From NCBI GenBank assembly GCA_008360955.1, contig LUCM01003860.1:81506-145505 (forward strand): a DNA stretch of 64,000 nucleotides, read 5' to 3'. This document shows, one piece after another, positions 1 through 13,000 of this stretch (position 1 is the first letter of the stretch; each line of letters starts with the position of its first letter). Source of the DNA: Fasciolopsis buskii. Lineage: Eukaryota; Platyhelminthes; Trematoda; Plagiorchiida; Fasciolidae. A model generated the notes under the pieces. It did no database searches, was not told where the DNA came from, and saw only the letters and a list, made by a program, of their open reading frames with translations. Position numbers and translations under genes: made by a program.

Positions 1-1440
1 ATGATCCCTCTTACATGGACACATTTTCGCATATGCATTGCAATATGAGCTGATTATTCGTACACTGCCGGTGTACTCAGGTGTGACCAGGTGCGCGCTT
101 GGTAGATTTTATGGAAAGGATGCACGTCCTCAGAGAATTCCGAATATGTTTGAAATAAACCCTAATAGCTTTAACACAATTTCGAACCTTTTGTCGTAAA
201 TGTCAATTATTAGTAGTCTATCTTACATGCCATTCAAAGAATTTTGCACCAAAATTTGTGATATGCATCTGTGAAAAATTTACGCATAGAAATCATACGG
301 ATCCTCCCACCCTTTATATCACGACCTTTACAAATGCGATTCTCATACCAGGACACGTTCTGTCTTCCGGTTCACACCCTTTCGCATAAATATCTATGGG
401 AACCCGACTGTTCCCTATCTGGCCCAATCGAAAGCTGGTCGTCAATGGCATTTTACACAATCTCTCATGAACATAAATGTTTCATTCTTCACCACCTTCG
501 TTTTCCAACCTCCGTATCTCCTAGTATCCTTTGTGACTGGAAGATGGACACCTATGCAAAAGTTCAAGAAAAGCAATACAACTCAAGTAACGCAGGACAT
601 TATATAGAACGCACAACACTGATTACCTTATTTTATTCGGTTTCTCAACAACACTGATCTTATCAGGGAACAACTTAAAAACGGACTTTAACAATCCACT
701 TCAGCATTATTTTATCTACTGTCTATTTAACAAGCTTAGCGCTACACCAACTTCAACTACGTATGGCAAAACACAAGTATGTGGCAGTTGGATATTCACC
801 CACCTTGGAGAGAATCGAAGAAGTTTACTAACTTGTCTTCTCTTTTAAAGAGAGTTTTCTAGTTTGTACTTAACTCAACTACGGCTACCATTTTGATGTC
901 TAGAGTGGGAAAACCATTTGCTTATTAAGCACCCATAAGTCAGCACCAAACATCGGAATCCGGCCAGTGACCTTGTGCTTGCCGGGCATATGCACTATCA
1001 CTCTGCTGTCGAGAACTCGGCTGTCGAACAAGGGTCACGTTAATAAAGATTCACTTCTCCACACACCACTATTGTGGGAAACATGACAAATATCCTGGTT
1101 TTAGTCATTGGATTGGGCTCGTCGATTACTTTTCAAAGTAAATGCATAACAAAGTGAACACAGTCCAAACACGTTTTTATACATCAAGAAACGTTTTAAG
1201 ACCACGCAGTGGGACATAAGCAAGCAGGGAGTAAACGGCTTGATTCCGGCTAGTGGCATATTGTTTTTGATCCAGAATAGATGGATGAATTTTCCATTCT
1301 ATAAATGACTTGGCCCCTGAAAAAGACTGTGAAATTCCCAAAGGAAGGCAAATTGTTGTTGTGGCCTTCAGCTCATGTATACTGAAGTAATAGAAATTTA
1401 ACCCCTTATTTATGGTCCACCGGTAGTGTACTTAAATCGA
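1..1440. other. No recognisable gene
   Basis: There is a plus-strand open frame of 128 codons at 271-657. It begins with a non-ATG start, shows no motif and has no splice or coding support. I see no RNA gene or transposon coding in this stretch. Confidence 0.4.
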
Positions 1441-1704
1441 TTAAAAAGGTAAATCGAAGTCGATTCGCAGTTTTTGGTCTTTCACGAGTATACTATTGCA
1501 AAATTCCATCTGGCCCGGAGAGGGCTGTACATGCCACAAACCCCGGGTGTCAGCAGTGTTAAATAACGTCCATTCACTGTTCCGAATCTCTGTTTTGCAG
1601 TTAGTCAATCCTGGCTCTAGATCGGTATCATTCGTCTTCACCAACTCAAGCGCGAAAAAACAAGCTAAACCGCCACAAAATCCCGTTTTACCAAACGAAA
1701 ACAT
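1441..1704 (-). other. Open frame, possible terminal exon, unassigned
   Basis: An 87-codon minus-strand frame ends in TAA near 1441 and contains DTRGLWHVQPSPGQM. It lies downstream of the kinase gene on the same strand and might be a 3' exon of it, but no splice junction ties it to exon 11. No domain is recognised. The plus strand is also open for 73 codons here. Confidence 0.2.
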
Positions 1705-3268
1705 CGCATATTTGTAAGCTATTTCGCAACTATGCGACTATCATCATTTCATCGGTTGCCTGTGTGTCGCTCTGATTGATCTATCTCGTTTGATGCATTC
1801 GATTTGATGTAGTTCACGTCGTTTTGTTGTCGAATCAAGAGGACCCGTCTTGACTGGCTGGGCAACTCAAGATTTGACCTTCTCAGATGGCATATCCTCA
1901 CTCTCGCTTTCGATTCACCCGACTGCGTCGGCAGCTGACGGCTTACGGCCAGAGATGACCTGGTCTCTATTTGGTCTTTTCAACTGCATTCGCCCGCTGT
2001 CTGTAATGATCGGATTTCATCCACCTCCGTGTATTGATTGCTAATTGCCTGACACGGTCCTTCATCACGCAACCGTAGATAGCCGATGAGACAGCTCCAT
2101 CACACTTAGGTGCAGCTTTGATTAAATTGACATTCTTTCACAAGTATCCGTGAGCTGTTCACCTTGATGGTGCTCGATTTTCGCGTACGGAGTTTAGGCT
2201 CCACTTTGCATACATTACATTGGTCATATCATGACTTCGAATATGCATCACCGGACACGTTTCAGCAATTTCGAATATTGATGTGATGTTTGGCCTAGTT
2301 TGATGGTGTTAAATTCTGTGTGATCACTTATCTTAATGTTTACACGGCAGAATTTCCATTGCCAAAATTTGCGGGGATGCAAACTAAGCAGCAAGCTGTG
2401 CAATCAACCAGGTCTGAGAAAGAACACGTTTGCAGCAAATTTATGGATTCAAAATTATTATTCCATCGACACGACATCATTATATAATCGATTAAAATGT
2501 CAGATGAAACATTCACACCTCTTCGGACAATTTTAACTAAAACACTGGAGTTCTCCTGTTATTAGCCGTCATCTTCGTCATCATCTGATCGCGCAGGTAT
2601 TATAAAATTGTATTTTGCCCAAATTTGAACAGAGACCATTCGCCTCGAAAATCAAGGCGGAAGATGCAGAAAATTAGTGAGGAATGGGATGGGAAGAAGA
2701 TAATGTGTATGACTCAGCACATATAAGAGCTTATCTATCTTCAACCTCCACATCATCGGCTATCCATCGGGACCCATGATTTCTCTGTGGGCTGGATGCT
2801 ACCGATTGCCCAAACCGCAGTAGAGAGTGGACTTAGGGAACCTTGCCATCAGCTTTTGACCTGATGGTTTAACTCACAAAGCAGCAAGACGATCTGAGGG
2901 TCACGTAACCCACTGAGGGCCGGCGACTGATTGCTCAATCCAGGGGCCCTCTGGATGGAGTTAAACATCCTGGATGTCCAGTAAACCCTTCCTTCACAGC
3001 AGACGGTGAACATACCTCCTCAAGCCCCGTATGCCATCCGTAAAAGGTTTAGAATCAAGGTCTAACCATCAGCCCTAGAATGATTACTAAAAATCAGTTA
3101 ACCGGGTTGAAGACACTGGACATTCCCTTTCATCCTGACAGATTTGTCAAAACACCTCAGCCACGAGAAGGCAATGAGCAAATCTTCCTCAGCACAGGCT
3201 ATTTGACATGTCATTTGGGAGCATTTCGACAGGCATTCAGCACGAGTAACCAACTCAGAGCTCAAGAC
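1705..3268. other. Unassigned sequence
   Basis: Only short open frames under 70 codons are present. If the kinase gene continues to the left, this is intron or 3' sequence. No transposon motif was recognised. Confidence 0.35.
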
Positions 3269-3364
3269 CTTCCACCTCCGACCATGCTGAGGCATCTGAA
3301 GGCCAATTTCCAAGGAGGTTGACATATACTGATTTCTCCTTCTAATCCTACAGTTTGCGGATTT
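3269..3364 (-). CDS. NEK1: Candidate NEK1-like exon 11 (3' end uncertain)
   Basis: A good acceptor (gggttttcag) ends at 3365. Entering in phase 2 from exon 10 gives an open frame TNPQTVGLEGEISICQPPWK and then LAFRCLSMVGG. Possible donors lie just after 3276 and 3269; neither is strong, so the end is approximate. The product has no motif I recognise. The support is frame agreement plus the splice acceptor only. Confidence 0.4.
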
Positions 3365-3849
3365 CTGAAAACCCGGAGAACGAAAACGACTCAAGATGTA
3401 GCATCCGCATTCAAATAACCAATGAACGCTACTAAAGCATCAAAAAGCTATTTCCCACTGCTTGGTGCATAAGTTAAGTAAACCATTGGCAGCCACTTCG
3501 AATAGCTAAGTGGCTGTGATGCCTGACGTATCAATCCCAAGTTTGTATTGCAGCTTAGTTAGTTATTACTCACGAATGCAGCGGTACTGCGCTTCCATTG
3601 CTTTTACTGGTGAATTTGATGTAGACAATGCATGAATGGTCAAAAGAAACGTGACCGGTTACGAGTAAGGCACGAAAAGAAGCACGTGCATTCAATCTGC
3701 AGATCACTTTGAAATTCAAGCCAATCACAAGCTTACTATCACACAGTAACTAGTCTTATGTGATAAAGTTTGTTACACCACGTGCCACTGCTGTGATTTT
3801 TGTTTAACTCGGATTTTGCTTCACAAAATAGATTTATCAAAATACTCAC

Positions 3850-4028
3850 GTAGATTTTGGCCTCTTGAAAACTTCTGCTTTGTTTAGCCTCGAGGTGGGA
3901 TTGGAAATGGATCTCTTACAATTGCTAGAAATGGGCGTTCCGGCAGAATGAGGTTGACTCGAACCGTTTGCCTTGGATTGCATTTTCGACCGATGCAGGA
4001 CAGTGTGGCTGAATTCTTCAGCAACTTG
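3850..4028 (-). CDS. NEK1: NEK1-like exon 10 (post-kinase region)
   Basis: Fifty-nine codons plus two bases, beginning [15 protein letters not shown] and ending EVFKRPKST. The acceptor is ctccaag and the donor gtgagt. The frame continues directly from exon 9 across a 5.2-kb intron. The VAEEF motif occupies the same place as the IAEEF of NEK1. The rest is Ser/Lys/Pro rich and likely disordered, as expected of the NEK1 linker. Confidence 0.8.
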
Positions 4029-7000
4029 CTTGGAGTATGGAACACAGAAATTATGAAAGGACGCATGAAAACCTGACAAAAATTTACCCTTTATTGATCC
4101 TGGGTTTTTTGCGAAGCGGACAGGCGAATGAACAAACGCCTATGGATCGGTAACGCAAAGTTATTTATCCGCAGTTAATTCACAAACGGACTTTCCAGTT
4201 GCAATAAAGATGCAAACTGAAAACATTTGGCAAAATTATTTGAAATCATATGATCAGCGCAGTGAAGTTTAGAAGTGTGCACTTTAAAACATTTTACGAC
4301 AAGCAAAAATGATTTCTCAGTGTCAATGCACGAATCACTGTTGACAGCGGTTTCATAAAACTCAATAAGAATCGTCCGCGGCGTCCCAACAAGAGAAATC
4401 AAGTGAGTCGGGCTACCAATTTGCTGGGTTATCGGAAACGGAGCAGAATGATGCATAAAATGCTAACACTACATAAGATGGTGACTTTTCATGGTCGCAT
4501 ATCATTGCTTATATAACGACAAAATCCTTTCGATGGATAATGCAAACGAACTACATTGCTTGACTGCTTAACGGATTTTCCTGGTGGGTTTCCAGTACTT
4601 TTTAAATGCAAAAGTGAATTTTGTTCTTGAAAGGAAATATTTAGATGAAGTAGATAAGTTCAATTAATAGAATATTTACATTTCATTGGGTGATCGCATA
4701 TCAGATGAAGTGTCTGTGCATACTGACGACTTGATTGGCTGTTGCTCACTTGAAGCTTCTATGACTTTAGCATGGAATCCAGTTATCGATCGGTCTGATA
4801 CGACCGCGTTGAACAAATGGTCGTGTACTGATTACAATTTTTGCACGGCCCATCCTAGCGAGACCACCGACAACCGGTGACGGATGCATCAGACGCAGGC
4901 GCGACGTTAATCAAGCTGACATCCCCACGCATACACAATACGCGTCCAAGCCAACGAAGAGGATTTACGACAACTCCCTTGACAAGGGAACAATTATCTT
5001 CACCCAACACACGACCACTCACCTGGACATTCTTTATCCGATGTTCTCACCGGACACGAGCAATGCTTCGGAAACATCGGCAGTCGAACACGGAAAGTGA
5101 TCGGGCATCCTCTAACCGGAAAGGCCAAGTGTCGCAGCCGTAAAGAGGAACACTGTGAACTGTGGCATTCACACCGTTTGTCCGGAGGATGACCTGGCGG
5201 TGCTACAATTGTCGCAGGCTCGTGAAAGCTGCTCTGGCTTTCGCAATTTGCGATATGATATCTTCCCCAATGTCTTCGCTATTTATGGACAGACTCCCAA
5301 GTTATCTAAATCTATTGGCTGCCTTTAACCGTTTACCACAAAGAGTGAATTCAGACAATGCTTGCTCAGAATGTCAGACCTTCAGGAACCAAACTTCAAA
5401 TAAGATGAAGGATTCGAATAATTTTATTGTCATTAGGAGCATGGAGGATGGAAAAACGATTAACTAAGAGGATGAAACAAATAAACTGTTTTGTAGTTTT
5501 GTTCGATGAAACTCAGGTAAGACAGCAGGATTTCGAAAAAAAACTGATTCTAACCTTCATCGCCGTCATAGTATATATATATAGCCTTTCTTCAGCCCCG
5601 TAGATTCTTGAGGCTTCAAAAGCACACAATGTTTACTCGTGTATACCATTTGAAGGTGGTCACGAAAAAGGCGAAAATTATCGACTAACAACAAAAAATG
5701 TCAACCTTGAGTTCCACTAGCCCAAAGGACACGGAACGTACTATGTCACAAAGATATAAACGACAATAAACGGACCGTAAGTTACAATCAAACAACCTCT
5801 CCCACCACACTCATTTAAAAAAGAAACATCTGATTGTGTACTGTCACGAAAGCAAGGTATCAGTCAGAGCGTCTACACTGAATGGGAGGTATCGTGAACC
5901 CAATACAGAAAGCATTAGAATCTCACTTGAATCAGGATGAACAATACGCTCTCTTAAAAAGTATTCAAAAATTTGTGGAATGATTTTTGCCGCTTAGTCA
6001 GGGCTAACCCAAAGAATTGAACAATCTGTACCGAAAATTGTCAAACTGAATGAACTTTGGAATAATGTTCCCACCTCTTTTCGCTCTTCAGTTTGCTGGG
6101 TTTAGTATAATTTTGCGCTGATATTTGTTTTGAGTTGGAGTCACCTCGGTTTCAACCAGAATTATTATCCAAAAAGCAAACCGGCAGAAAACTTATCTGC
6201 GTAGCCAACGTCACCGGTCAAAAGTTCAGCCTAATTGTGCACCTGTGACGAATAATACTGTAAAGTAATTGAACGACACTTGTAGCTGAGCTGTAATCAC
6301 CTGGGAGACGTATTCAGAAACTATGAGGCGAAGCTATTCGGTGTGATTGTTTAGAAGTCGCAGAAAATAAACCACATGGCTATAGACTAGATAGCAATCT
6401 AGGAGACACTGAGAGCCATGGCTCCCGAAAACCATAGGAATATCGCTGAAGTAAACACTGTTCAGAGGCCCAAATTATGATGAAGTGGCAGCAAAGATTG
6501 AAATATCTCGGTCATGTTGTTTGAACTTTGTTGTTCGCGGGCAGTCGAATTTAGCATACTATGATCAGCACGTTCCTGGTCAACTTTATGGTTGACTTAT
6601 CTTGTAAAGTGATTATGAGAAGGATTCCTTATTAGCAATTTATTCCATTTTATAACGAGGCCGTCTGTCAGCAACACAAATGCAAAAATCCGTATGCCTG
6701 AGCAGAATAGGGGAACTGCATTAAAGCCGCCAGTGCAATACTATGAACATGAACGAAGTGTTGATAGTATGTAAAAATGTAACTGATAAACCGGACTAAC
6801 GAATGGGAAATATCCCCCAGGTTGGGATATGCGAGATCCCACCAGTGAATGATTAAACCCGATAAGCAATCTGACTACGTGCTGCAGTCAGTGATTCAGT
6901 TACTTTCTAACTCTATTTCTATGCATAGTTGCAATTTGTAACTTTTCTCACCATTCTTCTATTTGTTTTGCTCTTGATTATAAGAGCTAAACGTGCATAC

Positions 7001-10000
7001 GCGAATAAAAAGGTCTAGTCTCTACCGGGGGACCGAATAGTACAACAGCCAACAACGAATACAACTATGAGTATCGCTGATCTTTGTGAGAACGTTTCTT
7101 AATCTCCAATTATGCACAACGGCGTCCTTCCACCGTACACATCAGTTTGTGGCTCTTTTGATTCCCATAACTCTCCGTCCCCCCACGACTCCCTCACAGT
7201 CTCCGGGTTTTGCAGTCAACCTTGCTAGTGTTAGGGTCACTGGAATAAGTCCACTTCCTATTCTGTCGTGTTCTCCAACAGTTACTATTAAAATCTCACC
7301 AAACCCGGTGCCGCCGTCCGATGCAATTCTCCCACAATTTGCTTCAAGCTGACCACCTTCAGTGTGCGAATACTGAGGCGTGTAGGTCATCAGGTGAACG
7401 ACGACGAGGTGCGTGGTCGTGTGTTGGGTGCAGACAATCGTCCTCTGACTGAGATAATCGCTCTTTTTTGCCTTCGGTGGCTTGGATACGTATTGCATAT
7501 ACCTGCCCATAGTCTACCTTTTTGTGCTCGTTTTGCTCGTGCTTGGCAAGGCTGGAAGAAGCGATGTGGCGGTTAGATTATGACTAGACGCAGAAATATG
7601 AAGAAGTTATCATCAATTTTGTCCCCGGTTGGTGCTTCCCGCCTTCTTGGCTAGGGCCTAGCATATGAGGATTGTTGTTGGTTGTTACTGTTGAGAGATT
7701 TGATTCAGAACCGATGTTATTGGCACGAATGCTTTGTGACCCGTTCGTAGAATTCATCCCCATTAAAATCATCGGTACGCAATGATTCATCGCAAAATGT
7801 GCCTGGTGAGAACACAAAACAGTTGGTTTGTAATGATTTATTATTGTCTATGTTTCCCCTTCTGTTATTTCCTCCTCCGTAGTCCCATATATATGTAGTT
7901 GCGTTGTTATTGCGGTTGGTCTCAAGCTGCTGTATAATATGTAGATACATTGCGAATAAAAATGTAATGGTGAACTCTCCGTTGAGGAAAATTCATTTGT
8001 ACTAGTAGTGTACTGACCTTTCTTTTTTGTTGTCCTAATTTGGAGAGAGTTTGTGAGCACTTTGATATCCGGACACAGTTATTGAAACTTTCCTGCTCTT
8101 ATGGAGATACCGAAGATTTTAAGGTTACTTTGTGATAGTTTTGTTGCCAAACAGTGTGACTATCGCTTTGGAGACCCATGCCCCTCGATAAGTTTGAAAT
8201 GTGGATGAGCCGCACAGCAGGAGGAAAACATGTTGTAGTCACTAAGCCAGCCAATTCGAATAAACCTGATAACTCATGCTGAAGCAATGCACTTCTAGTC
8301 TGATTGTTCGTCGACAGCATTGTCATATTCACAGAGGCCAACAGGCTCTTATTGTTTAAGAAATACTGTTCGTAGAATTCATCCCCATTAAAATCATCGG
8401 TACACAATGATTCATCGCAAAATATGCACGATGAAAGTGCGAAAATATATGGTTTGTTGTGGTATATTATTTTGTAGCCTTTTTTATGCTGTCTTCCTTG
8501 AATCTTCACTTACACCTTGTTGCGTTCAATATATATATTGACTGTGAGGAATCAAACAAGGATAGACAAAGCTGCGTTAGTTTTTATTGGGATAACATGA
8601 TGCAAGACTAAACTTAAATATAACTACGTGGAAGTTATAAGTCCCATTTGTCAAAGCTCACCACCTTTACTTCCACTGCCTTATCCGGTGTACCTCTTTG
8701 TCCCATTGTAAGTTCACATCAGCTGCTCCAAATGTTTTGATTACGGCTCTTATATGAAGGTCATATTCAACATGAGATAGAAGCAGATTACTTATGGGGA
8801 ACAAAGGGGCACTGCCGAAGCAAACGGAGTGAAGAGATTTTCTTGGCATTTAACATGCATTATTTCTGTTGTTTTCTCAGCAACACTCCAGTGCTTGCAG
8901 TCACATTTAGCTCTGACTTATTGATGAGCAAGTTTGAAAGCATTAAGGTTTTTTGCTATCCTTGATCTCAAAAACAGGCAGAAAACTAGAATCATTATTG
9001 GCTAGATAGACATATAGCGTAATAGGCCAATAGGTCGCAGTTGTTACCGAGTGGAATCTGTAGTGGGAAGTATCTCATGTTCCGGAAGAAATTTCGGTTC
9101 AGAATAAATAAAGTCTACATATTGATTATCGTTTTGTCATAATTACTTGAATTACACAACCAAAGGTAACGAATAAACAGAATGGAAAATTTACCTCCTC
9201 GGTCAGAAACCGATGTATTCGTCTGGCAATGAATGGTTTTCTCAAAATCGCAGAAATACCAGGCCTCTCACTAGCAGTATGCAAAGATGAAAATTAGCAT
9301 TTCTTGAAAAGTAATCACTGCCTTACCGCGGATTTCTTCGGAACAGCTGTGAGATGAGGCAGCGTAATTCGTAACTGTACTTCGGAGAAACTGGTGGATA
9401 TGTGCCACTTTAAGAAGAACAATTAGGTTTGGAGTGGCTTTGTTTTCCACCCTGTAGGCACTTACCGTATAATCTTCAGCACCAGATTTTTCATGTTTCC
9501 GGCTTCAAACTTTCAGAAATTCAGTCCATATTGACTGTTTCAACAAGACTTACCGCATGTTTTAGCGTGCTCATCTCATACAATACACATCCCAATGCCC
9601 AAATGTCACTCTTATGATTATACGGTTTGCTCTCACAAATTTCCGGTGATAAATAATACGGTGTCCCGATACATGTGCGGGCCAAGTCCAGTGTATGGTT
9701 TAAAACCTTAGCAATACCAAAGTCACCCAGTTTCAGTCGTCCCTCAGATGTCAGAAAAATATTCTACAAAGCAAATAAACCATTCACGATCATATCACTC
9801 TTGGAATAAAAACAGTTACTTGAGTTTTTATATCACGATGCAGTATCATTCGGTCATGTATGTGCTTCAGTGCTAGAGCTATTTGGGTAAAATAATCCAG
9901 TATCTTCATAGAAGGATTTCGTTGAAAATATTGATCATTTGTTAAATAAATTTAAAACAAACCTGAGATTCGGGCATGAGAACTCCTTTTTGAGCACTGA

Positions 10001-13000
10001 TTTTATGAAACAAGTCTCCCTGATCGCAGTATTCCATAACAATATACAATGAGCCACAATCTGTAAAGAGTTGAACACGGTAAAACACACTCACCTTCAA
10101 ACGAATCACAATAACGGACAATATTTGGATGATTCATTTTAGATAGTACTGCTACCTAGAAAAAAATGTGATTTACAATATGCGCATAAAAATGCAAAAA
10201 ATACAGATTCAAACGCCATTTAAAGTTATTGACACAGCCGAAAACTTTAGTATACTGACTCAAAAAACAAAAATCTGATACCAGGTGGAGGCGAGAGGAA
10301 CTATACTAAGACCTGCTAATAATACAGGTACATTTTTCAAGGCTTGTAGAGCTGCTGTCAGAATTTTTCACATTCAGATTTAATCAACATTTGTTGGTTT
10401 CAGCTCACCGTATATGGTAGCCAAAATTGAATTCGCCTCATCGTCGAGAAAGTAATAATGAAACATACTTAATTCTCGAAAGTTAGCTGGTTAAAAACGC
10501 ACAACGGTGAAGCATTTAGTTTGGTGGCATAAATAATAGTAAAGTACACAGAAGAGTACGATCAGTGTTCAACAGTGTCATTCTAATGAACAGTACACCA
10601 AAGCTTATTTGATGTTTGGTCGGCCGGACCTAGTGAATGTTAGCCTGAGAAGACCGGAGGTGGTCCAGCGTTTAACATTGTAGCTTTTGACATTAAAGTT
10701 GCTAGCTGGACTTATCCTCCCCACTCATTTTCCAAGTTCGAAGTCTTTCATTGGCGCCACTCCTTGGTAACCATTGTGTGCTAGCATTGTAACTTATAAG
10801 AAAGAAGATAATTAGTGTTACCATTATTCTTTTTACTACTATTGTCATAAAAGTTTAAAAGATTGATTATCTCACCTACTCCAAAGGAACGATTGGTTCA
10901 CTTGGAACAGTACTTCAGAGTGGTCGCAGACTTTGGACATTGGGTAAGAAAGGGAATCAAAGGCTTGCTTTTAAAGTTTCATGGGCCTCAAAAACACCCA
11001 GAAGGGAGAATAGTAATTGTCATCCATAACTCAGTGGACAGAATGTCTAAGCTGCCAGTATTTATCCATCCACGTGTGGTCATATTTGATAAATATTTGG
11101 CCTCTTGAAATGAAGCAATACATGTTAGGATTATTTCACCAAATGAAAACTGATTGTACGTTTGTTGCAAAACGGAAACTTCCGTTCTGATATCATTTCA
11201 TCATTTGACGATCGATTCTATCTCCAATCAGCTGTCACTCGTTTTCACTCGCTCTCGCGAGAACAACCAAATCAGGAAGAAGTCAAATTTCGTTTATTAG
11301 TTAACTTTATTGTTTATTTTGGTTTGCTTTGGTCAGCACTAACTGCTCGATTAGTCAGCTGCCTATTTCGGGCTATTATTACTAGGTGACATTTTCATAC
11401 GGTGTTTCACTCAACCGATTGAGTGAAATACTCAGCGCAGTGTCACCGTAGTTGCATTGACCTCCAGAGTGAGTGATGACTATGTGGCTGGTAGCTGTGG
11501 ATACGACTTTTCAGGGGGACTTCCCACCAAATTTGATAGAAAAGGAGTGATGGGTTAACGTTTGTTCCTCCTAGATAGTGTAAACCTTCCTGTCCATAAT
11601 ACATTTAAATAATTCAAGCATTAGCCTTTGGAAAACGCTTCATCTACGCGTATTTCTTTACGTTTTATTCATCAGTGTTTGTCTTACACTTGATATCCGT
11701 ACGCATAACTTGGCACAGCTGGAAGATGACTTCTCCTACCATCTGATCACCTAAACTGACCCTTTTTTCGTTTAACCGTTGATTGGATTATCTGGTTTGA
11801 TATTTCCTCCTTAGTATTTATTTGTTTTCTTATTCTTGTGCATTGTCCTCCAAATTATGCCGTTCTTAATCAAGTTTCAGTCAACTGTTTCAGCATTTCG
11901 TAACACAAACGAGCTCCCATTGGAATATACAGCCACTTGCATCGTTACCCCAAAGTTTAAGAGAAAACAACTTCGCTAATCCGGTCTACATTCTACACCG
12001 TCATTGTGACTAAGCTTGAATGCTGTCAAAAGAATTTGGAGATGCCGAACCATCTTGTTGGTTCCAATGACTTTTCCGCCTTCTCCCTTCTTGGTGGATT
12101 TCCAAACTATGAACATTTGCCAAGAATTCCGTTGCTCCATTGGACATTATCTATCATATGCCTCACACACCTCAGCCGAGAATCTGCTCTCACTTTGAAA
12201 TATAAAAGCGCTATTGGGTTTAAATTGATTATTATCTTCTCTAAACTGTACATATTTTTCGATATCCCACTTATAACCTTTTGAATGAAATTCCCCATCC
12301 CGCTTTAGAATGAACACCCTGATTGTATAGTAGTAGAGATATTCTTGAAGCCATTATGAGGGACCAGGTTGGTTAAATGGACAGTGGTGGAAACTTTTGT
12401 TTTTCACCCAGAACATTTTCGCAATTATGTACACGATGATTGCTATTTGTTTCACGGAAAATCGACTCAACGGCTTGTATGTGGACATCTTTTTCAACTA
12501 GATATATACCATAAAATTGCTAAATTCGCTTCGTTGCAAGCTCCTGGACTCCGCTAATTTAAATCAATCCTCCATTGGGCAGATTTATCGTTCCGCTTCA
12601 AACTTCATCAGCATTTTGCGTGTTCCTTATCAGACTAGGAATTATACCTCTCTCGGTTTCTTTCACTATGCTGTTTCGTTTAACTATAGCTAGTACATCA
12701 CACACCCTAAAATACAAGAGACCGAAAATCGATCAAATATATGTAGTGAACCGACACATTATCTAATGGTTTTTTAAATGGATTTCCTCTGGCTAGTTGT
12801 TGACTTTGGCAACTGGGGGTATTGCTCGAGTGCATACGTCTGGATCGCGCAAGTCGATCAGCGTAAATATTCCTACGGCCCCATTGTTTTTTCCTTCGGC
12901 ATTTCCTCTGATATTTCAATTCAACCGTCCACTGAAATACCATAAATCTTTTCACACACCATGTTGGTAGTGATTCGGAGAGGCTGGCTCGTGGAATGGA

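Noticed and set aside
271..657. 128-codon plus-strand open frame
   Set aside because: Starts with a non-ATG codon, has no motif or splice support, and length alone is within chance for this base composition.
7584..8509. Several minus-strand open frames, mirrored at 16560-17317
   Set aside because: They lie antisense to the LINE 3' end and its tail and are duplicated only because the inverted arms are duplicated. The reading frame shows no domain.
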